A stretch of DNA of 64,000 nucleotides, from contig CAXBCF010000010.1 of the NCBI GenBank assembly GCA_963973975.1, positions 40,549 to 104,548 of the forward strand. The letters are read 5' to 3'. This document shows positions 35,224 to 43,332 of the stretch, one piece after another. Positions within the stretch are counted from its first letter, which is position 1. Every line of letters begins with the position of its first letter. Both the position numbers and the translations under genes were made by a program. The notes below the pieces were generated by a model. The model worked only from the letters and a program-made list of their open reading frames with translations, was not told the origin of the DNA and did no database searches. The DNA comes from UBA1494_A sp963973975. Lineage in GTDB: Bacteria > Bacteroidota > Bacteroidia > Flavobacteriales_E > Vicingaceae.

Positions 35224-36119
35224 GGGTATTAATTATTGGACTTGGGAGTATTGCAAAAAAACACATCAATGCATTAATTAAGATTAATGATCAGACTGTT
35301 ATTTATGCTCTTAGGTCAAATAGAAATGCCGAAGATTACTTAAACGTGATCAATATTTTTGATTTTGAGGAAGCCAAAAAACTCCAGCTCGATTTCGCTA
35401 TAATATCTTCTCCCACCAATTTACACTTAGCTGATATTGAAAGGTGTTTAACATTAAACATTCCACTTTTTATTGAAAAACCTGCGTTTGATTCACTTGA
35501 AATTGGAGACATTCTTGATAAAACTAATGATACAAAAAGCTATATAGGCTGTAATCTTCGTTTCTTAGATTGCTTGATTTTTGTAAAAGAATTTCTTGGG
35601 AATGTGAACAATAAAATAAATGAAGTTAATGTTTATTTTGGATCATACCTTCCTGATTGGAGGCCAAATACAGATTATAAATTAGGCTATAGTGCAAACA
35701 AAGAAAAAGGTGGTGGAGTTCATCTAGACTTAATTCATGAATTGGATTACCTAACTTGGATTTTTGGACAGCCCAAACATTCCAGTAAAACCTTAAAAAG
35801 CAATTCAAGTCTAGAAATCAATTCAATAGATTATGCCAATTATAATTTGGAATATGAAAACTTTGTAGCTAATGTAATTTTAAATTATTACAGAAGAGAT
35901 TCCAGAAGAGAATTTGAAATCGTTTTAGATGAATTCACTTTAAAGGTTGACTTGAATAAGAATGAGGTTTTTAAAAATAACGAACGAATTTTTAAATCTG
36001 AGCAATCGATTTTAAATACCTATACCGATCAAATGAATTACTTTATTGAAAACAAATCACATAAAATGTTTAATGACTTAAAGGAAGCTTATGCTACTTT
36101 AAAAATATGCTTACAATAA
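35220..36119 (+). CDS. Gfo/Idh/MocA-family sugar oxidoreductase
   Basis: A 299-residue NAD(P)-dependent oxidoreductase. The Rossmann motif GLGSIAKKH is at the N-terminus; PTNLHLADIERCL and the conserved FIEKPAF (the EKP motif near residue 93) follow, then GGGVHLDLIHELDYLTWIFG with the conserved His region. It overlaps the upstream cytidylyltransferase stop by 4 bp and abuts the SDR gene, so the three are surely one transcript. It probably oxidises a sugar or sugar nucleotide on the way to the nonulosonate; the precise substrate is unknown. Confidence 0.85.
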   Translation: MRVLIIGLGSIAKKHINALIKINDQTVIYALRSNRNAEDYLNVINIFDFEEAKKLQLDFAIISSPTNLHLADIERCLTLNIPLFIEKPAFDSLEIGDILDKTNDTKSYIGCNLRFLDCLIFVKEFLGNVNNKINEVNVYFGSYLPDWRPNTDYKLGYSANKEKGGGVHLDLIHELDYLTWIFGQPKHSSKTLKSNSSLEINSIDYANYNLEYENFVANVILNYYRRDSRREFEIVLDEFTLKVDLNKNEVFKNNERIFKSEQSILNTYTDQMNYFIENKSHKMFNDLKEAYATLKICLQ

Positions 36120-36863
36120 ATGACAGATCTATTAAAAAATAAAATAATTCTAGTCACAGGAGGCGATGGATTAATTGGAAAAGCAATAGTTGAGGATATC
36201 AATAACAAAGGTGGGATTGCAGTAAATGCCGATATCGTTTTTCCAAAAACTGACTTAGAAAACAACAATTTACTAATGGATGTCACCGATGAAAACTCCA
36301 TGCTAGAAGGCATTCATTTAGTGAAAAAGCATTATGGAAAAATTGATGGTTTAGTCAACAATGCTTACCCGAGAACAAAAGATTTTGGAAATGAATTTGA
36401 GAAGATCGATCTTGAAAGTTGGAACAAAAACTTAAATTATCAATTAAGCTCTACATTTTTTTGCATCCAAAAGTCTATCCCTTTTTTAAAAGAAACCAAG
36501 GGCGCCATTGTAAATTTAGGTTCCATTTATGGTGTTGTGGGTAATGATTTAAGTATTTATGAAAATACCGACATTAACCCTGTTGCCCCCTACTCAGCTA
36601 TTAAAGGAGGAATCATCAACTTTAGTAGGTATTTAGCATCTTACTATGGTGCCGCTGGTATTCGAGTTAATGTGGTCTCTCCAGGTGGAATTTTTAATCA
36701 TCAGGATCCTAATTTTGTCAAAAACTATGAAAACAAAGTACCCATGAAACGAATGGGAACTCCAGATGATATTGCCCCTGCTGTTTCTTTTTTACTTTCT
36801 AATGAAGCCAAATACATCACTGGTCAAAACTTAGTAGTTGATGGTGGTTGGACTGCCATTTAA
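36120..36863 (+). CDS. Short-chain dehydrogenase/reductase in nonulosonate cluster
   Basis: A 247-residue SDR. The cofactor loop is GGDGLIGKA (14-22), the NNA motif is GLVNNAYPR, and the active-site Tyr-x-x-x-Lys is in PYSAIKGG, with a Ser in LGSIYG. The C-terminus ITGQNLVVDGGW is the common SDR ending. Start and stop abut the oxidoreductase upstream. PtmA-type SDRs occur at the same place in legionaminate loci, so a step in making or modifying the amino-sugar precursor is likely. Confidence 0.85.
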   Translation: MTDLLKNKIILVTGGDGLIGKAIVEDINNKGGIAVNADIVFPKTDLENNNLLMDVTDENSMLEGIHLVKKHYGKIDGLVNNAYPRTKDFGNEFEKIDLESWNKNLNYQLSSTFFCIQKSIPFLKETKGAIVNLGSIYGVVGNDLSIYENTDINPVAPYSAIKGGIINFSRYLASYYGAAGIRVNVVSPGGIFNHQDPNFVKNYENKVPMKRMGTPDDIAPAVSFLLSNEAKYITGQNLVVDGGWTAI

Positions 36864-36877
36864 AAGTTGCTTTTCAA

Positions 36878-38611
36878 ATGAAAAAAATCCTTGTATTATT
36901 TATTCCAAAAGAAGAATGGGAAGATAAACATACGCTAGATCAGTATGATGAAGTGATTGAAGTACAAGACTTTCCTTCGTATATTAAAAACAATCCACTG
37001 GCATGGGAAAATCATTTTAGAGATTTTACTTCTACAGAAGTAAATGGCAAAAAAGTATTGAATTACTTTCAATTAGCAGCTAATCTGAATGTTTGGTTTT
37101 ACAATAAATTTAAAATATTTTACGACAATAGAGAGGCTTTTTATGAAATCAAATACCTTAAAAGCTTTATAAACGAAAAAGATCAGATACATGTCGTTTC
37201 AAAATATTTAGATCAGTCTATTTTTATATCTGACAAAATCAACGTTTTAAAAGTTGCTTCAGTTGTCAAACCAAAAAATAAGCTTCTTACTATTCTAAAA
37301 TATGCGCTAATCTTTATTTTTAGAGCATTTATTAGCAATAAAAGCAGCGTATCTAAAAAAGAAACCATTCTCTTTTTTCAACTAGCTAGTGAACGAAAAA
37401 TAGCATCAAAATTTAATCCTGAGGAAAATAAAATACTAAATGGTTATTGGAGCTACTTAGAAGAAGAGTTTGGAGATGAGTTTGGCTACATTGAAGACTT
37501 GCCATTTCCATCTTTAATAAAGCCATTTGAATTGAATGCTAGAATGTTTCAAATCAAACACAAAAACTCCTACACCACAGAATACATAATTTTTAATTCA
37601 CTTTTCTCAAAAAAAGTTAGAAATCTAATTAAGACTTCTATTTCAACTATTTGGAGTGATTTATATGAAGTAAAAAATCAACTTAAAGAGCCTGAAGATT
37701 TCCTAATTATCAATCACTGTATTCGTTTACGTTCTATTACTTCGTTGTATCTAAGGAAATACTATTCATTCGAGGTATTTTTTAAGAAAACTAAAAACAT
37801 TCAATCCATACTCGCTTATGGAGAAAATTTGTCACAGAGTAAAGTCATACTAGATTCTGCAAAATCTAGCGATATTAAAACTTTTGGACTTCAGCATGGA
37901 ATTATTCGACCTTATAATGTGGGTTACAACCTTTCTAAATTAGAAGCGAGTATACATCCAATGCCTGACATAACAATTGTTTGGGGAGAATATTGGAAAG
38001 AACAGCTGATTGAGAATGCAAATTACCGACCTGAAACCATAAAAGTGGTTGGGCAACCAAGAACAGATATTATTCCAATAATTATGGAAAAGTATCGCAA
38101 AAACCCTAAGTTAGTCACTTTCTTTTCTCAGCTTCAACCTGACTTGCAAGAGAAATTTTACTCAGCAGAAAGCTTTGTTAAAGTCTCAAAGTTACATCCT
38201 GAATTACAGTTTGAGATTAAATTACACCCTGCCGAAACTGATGACATTTATTCTAAGCTTATTGAAAAAGAAGGCTCAACAAACATTCGAATAAATCTAG
38301 AAAAAGACACCTTCCAGCTTTTGGCTGAGAGTGCGCTGATTATGACCTGCTTTTCAACTGTCGGTGCTGAGGCGCTATGCTTTAATAAACCTCTAATAAC
38401 ATTTGATTCTCAAGGTAGAGACATTGCAGGCTATATCAGCAATAAAATAGCTTATTGGGTTCAAAACGAAGCAGAATTAAATATGGTTGTAACTAAATTT
38501 AAAGACGGTACACTTGAACCCATAGAAACCAAAAGTTACGTCGAAAAAACATTCTCAAAAATTGATGGAAAGACCAATTTGAGAATTAAAAATATAATTC
38601 TTGAAAAGTAA
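36878..38611 (+). CDS. Putative surface-glycan glycosyltransferase (GT-B-like)
   Basis: 577 residues starting at ATG 36878, 14 bp after the SDR stop; the frame is open to a TTG at 36848, which lies inside the SDR gene. The C-terminal half shows features of capsule- and CDP-glycerol-type GT-B transferases: FGLQHGIIRPYNVG, VWGEYWKEQL, VVGQPRTDI, FEIKLHPAETDD and MTCFSTVGAEALCFNKPLI, the last being a nucleotide-sugar binding region. The N-terminal 200 residues are not recognised. Since it follows the CMP-sugar synthesis genes directly, it may be the nonulosonate transferase; that is inference from position. Confidence 0.6.
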   Translation: MKKILVLFIPKEEWEDKHTLDQYDEVIEVQDFPSYIKNNPLAWENHFRDFTSTEVNGKKVLNYFQLAANLNVWFYNKFKIFYDNREAFYEIKYLKSFINEKDQIHVVSKYLDQSIFISDKINVLKVASVVKPKNKLLTILKYALIFIFRAFISNKSSVSKKETILFFQLASERKIASKFNPEENKILNGYWSYLEEEFGDEFGYIEDLPFPSLIKPFELNARMFQIKHKNSYTTEYIIFNSLFSKKVRNLIKTSISTIWSDLYEVKNQLKEPEDFLIINHCIRLRSITSLYLRKYYSFEVFFKKTKNIQSILAYGENLSQSKVILDSAKSSDIKTFGLQHGIIRPYNVGYNLSKLEASIHPMPDITIVWGEYWKEQLIENANYRPETIKVVGQPRTDIIPIIMEKYRKNPKLVTFFSQLQPDLQEKFYSAESFVKVSKLHPELQFEIKLHPAETDDIYSKLIEKEGSTNIRINLEKDTFQLLAESALIMTCFSTVGAEALCFNKPLITFDSQGRDIAGYISNKIAYWVQNEAELNMVVTKFKDGTLEPIETKSYVEKTFSKIDGKTNLRIKNIILEK

Positions 38612-38904
38612 TTGTTCTACCCTTGAAATTTCTATTTTACCTAATAGCATTAATTTTTATTCGAGTTTTAGGTACAGTTAATTGATTATGTTTTTCAAGC
38701 TATTATCTTGCAATGGTCTAATTTTCTATCTATAACTCGATAATCGATGTCATAAATATTTGTTATTTTTTAATTGATTATGAGCATATTGTAAATAATT
38801 ATGTTTCAATTTCAACTATTTACAATGTCAATTTTAAACAAAAAGTTTCCTTATTAGCTAATATTAACATCTTTAGTTTAGCGTAAATATAAAACTTTAT
38901 AATT
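38612..38904. other. 293-bp AT-rich intergenic region before the embedded T9SS gene
   Basis: No coding region is seen. There is a small palindrome TCGATAATCGA (38738-38748) and a near-match to the -7 box, TAGTTTAG, shortly before the ATG. A separate promoter for the T9SS gene is therefore plausible. Confidence 0.35.
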
Positions 38905-40590
38905 ATGAAAAAATTAACTTTTACTACTTTTTCTTTGCTATTAATTATAGCATTAAACGGCTTTGGACAGACACAAATATTTTCTGACAACTTTAGTTCG
39001 AGCTCAAATTGGACAATTAAAGGGGTTTATGCTCCTCCGCCAAATTCTCCAGGAACTTTAAGTATAAACTCTGGCATATTAGAATACAATGACTTTTTAG
39101 GCGGTCAAACCTATCGACTAATTCATGATTTGACAACCCCTTTAAATGACAACGAATGGCGTATAGAGTTTAAATACAAAGGGCTACCTAGTACCCAAGA
39201 TTATGTTTTTACTTTTTATGTCTCTGATGATACCTCCGCCTTTCATTCTAATTGCTTTCAATGTTTAACTTCTAATCAAGCTTCTGGTATTCATATAGCA
39301 GTTAATGATGCTTTAGGTCCAAACAATCAGCTTAATGCAAAACTTCAAGGCAAGTATTTAACTACAAGGTATGCTGCATCTCAATCTATACAGGTGAATA
39401 AAAACACTGATTATTATTTTAGAGTTGAGCGATTAAGCCTTGATAAAATGATTCTTAGTGTCTATAGTGACGCAAGCAGACAAAATCACATCACTGGTTC
39501 TCCAGTTTGTTATGATTTAGATAGCCGTATAACTGGTTTAAGGTATTTGCAGTTCGGTGTAGGTACAACTGCTGGCTCATCTAGAACTGCTAATGTAGAA
39601 ATTGATGATTTGGAGATTTGGGATAATACAATTGAGTCTTGTTATGCAGTTTGTGATATTACACCCAGTATGCATGTTAGATTAGATGGATGTCAGTATG
39701 AATTTACAAATAGTAGTTCTGTAGGACCTGGCAATGTTTTTATGGGCTCTGTTATTAATTTTGATGATGGAAAGTATCAAGAAATTGGATTAATACATCC
39801 TGATGATATTGTGTTACATTCTTATAATCACTCAGATTATTACACACCATGTATTACAACTTTTTCTTACATTTTTGATGGTGAAAAATACACCTGTTGT
39901 TCATCAACCTACTGTATACCTGAAGCTTATTATGAAGATTGTCAAGATTCTGACGAATCACTATTTATAGCAGAAGAATTTGAATGCGAAATTGAAGCTG
40001 AATTCGAGGTTGAGATAGATTGTGAAGGAAATGTAAGTTTCACTAATCTTAGTCAGGTTGTATCAGGGAAATTCCTAACATCAGTTGTTGATTTTGGTGA
40101 TCAGAGTGGTCCATTTGAGGTCGATGAATTAGAAAATTTCTCTCATAGTTATCCTCCTGGAGAATATGAAGTCTGTATTACTGTTTTTGGATATTCAGTC
40201 TCAACCCCAGCAGGAAGTGATGAACCAGTATTTGAGTGTTGTGAAGCTGAGTTTTGTTTAACAATAGTAATACCTGAACCATGTGTTATTCACAATCCAT
40301 TTATAGTTCGTCATTCTCAAGGAATACAACATCTGCCAGAATCACATTTTCTAAAAAACATAATTTATTATCCTAATCCTGCTAATGATGTTCTTAATGT
40401 TGAAGTTGAATCAGAATCTGAATATACTGAATTTGAGATTTTAAATACGGTGGGGCAATCAATGCTGCAAGGTAGATTAAATGGTAAATCAATTAATCAG
40501 CTTGATATAAGCAAATTCAAAAGTGGAATCTATTTACTATCAGTAAAAACTACTGAAAACACTGTATTCCATAAGTTTATTAAAAACTAA
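38905..40590 (+). CDS. T9SS-secreted protein with lectin-like and PKD-like domains
   Basis: 561 residues. Signal peptide 1-21 ends GFGQ. Residues 25-235 resemble a concanavalin/LamG-type beta-sandwich (IFSDNFSSSSNWTIKG at its start, VEIDDLEIWD at its end). Two Cys-rich PKD-like modules follow (about 245-345 and 365-460), the second with VDFGDQSGPF and SYPPGEYEVCITV. A type A T9SS sorting domain occupies the last 75 residues (from IYYPNPANDV). It is a cell-surface or released protein, probably carbohydrate-binding. It sits in the middle of the nonulosonate cluster and has its own terminator. Whether it is decorated by the locus is speculation. Confidence 0.8.
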   Translation: MKKLTFTTFSLLLIIALNGFGQTQIFSDNFSSSSNWTIKGVYAPPPNSPGTLSINSGILEYNDFLGGQTYRLIHDLTTPLNDNEWRIEFKYKGLPSTQDYVFTFYVSDDTSAFHSNCFQCLTSNQASGIHIAVNDALGPNNQLNAKLQGKYLTTRYAASQSIQVNKNTDYYFRVERLSLDKMILSVYSDASRQNHITGSPVCYDLDSRITGLRYLQFGVGTTAGSSRTANVEIDDLEIWDNTIESCYAVCDITPSMHVRLDGCQYEFTNSSSVGPGNVFMGSVINFDDGKYQEIGLIHPDDIVLHSYNHSDYYTPCITTFSYIFDGEKYTCCSSTYCIPEAYYEDCQDSDESLFIAEEFECEIEAEFEVEIDCEGNVSFTNLSQVVSGKFLTSVVDFGDQSGPFEVDELENFSHSYPPGEYEVCITVFGYSVSTPAGSDEPVFECCEAEFCLTIVIPEPCVIHNPFIVRHSQGIQHLPESHFLKNIIYYPNPANDVLNVEVESESEYTEFEILNTVGQSMLQGRLNGKSINQLDISKFKSGIYLLSVKTTENTVFHKFIKN

Positions 40591-40655
40591 AATAGCTTGA
40601 TTACATTTAGTTTTATAAGTATAAATTGTAATTAAAAATTTATTTTTATCATCAA

Positions 40656-40693
40656 AGCAGGAAATTCTCTTATTAGAATTTCCTGCTTTTTTT
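40656..40693 (+). terminator. Intrinsic terminator after the embedded T9SS gene
   Basis: A 13-bp perfect stem (AGCAGGAAATTCT / AGAATTTCCTGCT) with a 6-nt loop is followed by TTTTTT. Confidence 0.9.
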
Positions 40694-40774
40694 GGCTTAA
40701 TATTAGTTGAATCAACTAATTTCTATTGATTCTAAAACTTAATTAATATCGGGTTTTCAGAATATCTTATTCAT

Positions 40775-40782
40775 TATTTTTG
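40775..40782 (+). promoter_or_regulatory. Putative -7 promoter box for the neuB operon
   Basis: TATTTTTG matches TAnnTTTG, 38 bp before the ATG at 40821 and after the terminator at 40656, so neuB probably starts a new transcription unit. Confidence 0.4.
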
Positions 40783-40820
40783 TGATATTCAAGAACTACT
40801 TACTTTCTCATTAATTACAT

Positions 40821-41870
40821 ATGCAATTTAACAAACGAATTGAAATTCGAAACAAAGTTTTAAGTACAAATGAGAAGACATTTATAATTGGCGAAGCTGG
40901 AGTGAACCATGGCGGAGATATGGATATTGCCAAAAAATTGGTTGACGTTGCAGTTGAAGCAGGAGTTGATGCTGTTAAATTTCAGGCGTTTAGAACAAAA
41001 GAATTGATTATTGATGATGTTAAAAAAGCTCCATATCAGACAAAAACTACAGCTGCAACTGAATCTCAAGCTGATATGCTCAAAAAGCTTGAGTTAAAAA
41101 AAGAGCAATACATTGAATTAAAAGATTACTGCGACAGCAAAAACATCATTTTTCTCATCACTCCTTTCGATGAAAGTAGTTTAATTGAATTAGAAGAAAT
41201 TGGAGTGGAAGCCTACAAAATAGCTTCAACTGACACTACCAACTTGCCTTTTCTTAAAAAAGTAGCTGCAACTGGAAAGCCGCTTTTTCTTTCGACAGGA
41301 ATGAGCTATTTACATGAAATCGAAGCTGCATTAAAAGAAATTGAGCCACTAAATAAAAAGGTGATCCTCATGCAATGTACTGCCAATTATCCAATACAAG
41401 ATGATGAGGCAAACTTGAATGTGATCAAGACTTTTCAAAAAGAGTTTAATATTTTAACCGGCTATTCTGATCATTCTGTTGGAATTGGTGCTGCTCCTTA
41501 CGCAGTCCCAATGGGTGTTTGCATGGTAGAAAAGCACTTCACCATCGATAAGGGAGCAAAAGGTCCAGATCATTTGGCTTCTCTAGACCCTAATGAGTTG
41601 AAAGAATTAGTGAAAGAAATCCGTCGCATAGAGCAGTTTTTGGGGAAAGAGGAAAAAACACCCACAGCATCAGAAATAGAAACTCGAAAGTCACTTCAAA
41701 AATGCTTGGTAGCAAAATCTCCCATCAAAAAAGGAGAAAGCATTACAGAAGCTCAATTAATAGCCAAGCGAACAGGAGGAATTGGAATCTCTCCAATCAG
41801 GTACAAAGAAGTAATTGGAACTGTGGCAGAAAAAGATTATTCAGCTAACGACATTATTGAACTAAAATGA
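40821..41870 (+). CDS. neuB: Nonulosonate (N-acetylneuraminate-type) synthase
   Basis: Condenses phosphoenolpyruvate with a six-carbon amino sugar (ManNAc or a bacillosamine derivative) to make a nine-carbon acid. The TIM-barrel NeuB part starts IIGEAGVNHGGD (about 22-33) and includes AVKFQAF, YKIASTD, STGM, CTANYP and YSDHSVGI; the C-terminal antifreeze-like SAF domain runs from about 290 (VAKSPIKKGESIT). 349 residues is standard. It overlaps the NeuD gene start by 4 bp. Sequence alone does not separate NeuB from LegI or PseI. Confidence 0.9.
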   Translation: MQFNKRIEIRNKVLSTNEKTFIIGEAGVNHGGDMDIAKKLVDVAVEAGVDAVKFQAFRTKELIIDDVKKAPYQTKTTAATESQADMLKKLELKKEQYIELKDYCDSKNIIFLITPFDESSLIELEEIGVEAYKIASTDTTNLPFLKKVAATGKPLFLSTGMSYLHEIEAALKEIEPLNKKVILMQCTANYPIQDDEANLNVIKTFQKEFNILTGYSDHSVGIGAAPYAVPMGVCMVEKHFTIDKGAKGPDHLASLDPNELKELVKEIRRIEQFLGKEEKTPTASEIETRKSLQKCLVAKSPIKKGESITEAQLIAKRTGGIGISPIRYKEVIGTVAEKDYSANDIIELK

Positions 41871-42475
41871 AAGTAGGAATTATCGGCGCAGGCGGACAAG
41901 CTAGAACAAGCATTAGTCTTTTAGAACTCAACAATTATCACATTGAGGGAGTTTTTGATGATAACTATGATGCAGCTGCAAAAGTTGAACTTGTTGATGG
42001 TTACCCCCTCTTAGATAGAATTGACACTATTCCAAACGAGCTTCAATTAGTATTGGCAAAAGGAAGCATTCAACCGAGAATTCGTCTGTTGGAACAATTT
42101 AAAGCTCAGTTTTTAAAAGACAATCTCATTCATCCAAAAGCAATTGTTGACAGTAATAATTTGGGTAAATCCAACCAAATCTCCGCATTGGTTTTTATTG
42201 CAAAAACAGCTAAAATCGGGAATCATAACATAATATATTCTCAAAGCAGTTTAGAGCATGAAACCATCATCGGTGATAACAACATTGTTACGGTAAATGT
42301 GACGCTCTGCGGAAGAGTTAAAATTGGCAACAATTGCTTTTTAGGAGCTTCCTGTACCGTATTGCCGAACTTATCCATTTGCGACAATGTTACTATTGGT
42401 GCGGGTGCTGTGGTAACAAAAAGCATTGAAATTCCTGGAACTTATATTGGTACCCCTGCTGTAAAAATTTATTAA
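41867..42475 (+). CDS. neuD: NeuD/PglD-family sugar O- or N-acetyltransferase
   Basis: 202 residues. The N-terminal domain has a nucleotide-binding-like GIIGAGGQART and YHIEGVFDDN; the C-terminal part is a left-handed beta-helix with hexapeptide repeats (IGDNNIVTVNVTLCGRVKIG, then ICDNVTIGAGAVVTKSI). This PglD/NeuD arrangement acetylates an amino sugar (PglD, LegH) or a sialic acid (NeuD) with acetyl-CoA. Its place between neuB and the isomerase supports a role in preparing or decorating the nonulosonate. Confidence 0.87.
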   Translation: MKVGIIGAGGQARTSISLLELNNYHIEGVFDDNYDAAAKVELVDGYPLLDRIDTIPNELQLVLAKGSIQPRIRLLEQFKAQFLKDNLIHPKAIVDSNNLGKSNQISALVFIAKTAKIGNHNIIYSQSSLEHETIIGDNNIVTVNVTLCGRVKIGNNCFLGASCTVLPNLSICDNVTIGAGAVVTKSIEIPGTYIGTPAVKIY

Positions 42476-42477
42476 GC

Positions 42478-43332
42478 ATGATCTATGTTTCTTCAGCTTG
42501 TGTAAAGGCAACAAAAATTAAAGAGGCCGTTGAAATGCTTCAAAAGGAAGGCTTTTCAAACATTGAATTATCAGGTGGTACACAACCCTATGAGCAAATG
42601 CTCGATGATTTATTGGAATTGAAGGAAAAGTACCAATTAAACTATTTGTGTCACAATTATTTTCCACCACCTAAAGAGGCTTTTGTGTTGAATTTGGCTT
42701 CATTAGATGAAGAAATTGCAGAAAAAAGCTTAGCACATTGTTTCAATGCCATAGATTTATCAAAAAAATTGGGAGCTAAGAAATTTGCAGTGCATGCAGG
42801 TTTTTTAATCAATATTCCTGTAAATCAAATTGGGGAAAAAATTGATCAACTGCCATTCTTTGATGAGCGAAAAGCCTATCAGCAATTCGAGAAAAACCTA
42901 GCTGAGTTGATTGTATATGCTGGAGAAGATGTCAAAATTTACATTGAAAACAATGTAATTTCATTGGATAATTTCAAGCGTTTCAAACAGAAAGACCCTT
43001 TTTTCTTTACATCAGCAGAAAACCTTGAAAAGATCAATATTAAGTTGAATTTTGAAATTTTACTAGATGTTGCACATTTAAAAGTCAGTTGTCATTCATT
43101 GAACCTCGATTTTAAAGCCCATTTAAAACAATTGTTTGACAAAACAGATTACATTCATATCAGTGATAATGATGGCTTAAGTGATTTAAATTTGGGACTT
43201 GAAAGAGATGGCGATTTGCACGAAGCACTGAAGCAAATTTGGAAAAAGAATAAAACAGTTACGCTTGAAACCTATGACGGCATGGAGCGACTTAAAGAAA
43301 CATACAAATTAATAGAAGAATTAAATGAATAA
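42478..43332 (+). CDS. TIM-barrel sugar-phosphate isomerase/epimerase-like protein
   Basis: 284 residues of the xylose-isomerase-like TIM-barrel (AP endonuclease 2 fold) family: IELSGGTQPYEQM, KKFAVHAGFL, IYIENNVIS, ILLDVAHLKV, YIHISDNDG and TLETYDGM give metal-binding His, Glu and Asp residues at the expected beta-strand ends. It starts 2 bp after the neuD stop and overlaps the CBS-aminotransferase by 8 bp. It may isomerise or epimerise a sugar intermediate in this pathway; the substrate is unknown. It is not a NeuC-type UDP-sugar hydrolysing epimerase. Confidence 0.75.
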   Translation: MIYVSSACVKATKIKEAVEMLQKEGFSNIELSGGTQPYEQMLDDLLELKEKYQLNYLCHNYFPPPKEAFVLNLASLDEEIAEKSLAHCFNAIDLSKKLGAKKFAVHAGFLINIPVNQIGEKIDQLPFFDERKAYQQFEKNLAELIVYAGEDVKIYIENNVISLDNFKRFKQKDPFFFTSAENLEKINIKLNFEILLDVAHLKVSCHSLNLDFKAHLKQLFDKTDYIHISDNDGLSDLNLGLERDGDLHEALKQIWKKNKTVTLETYDGMERLKETYKLIEELNE

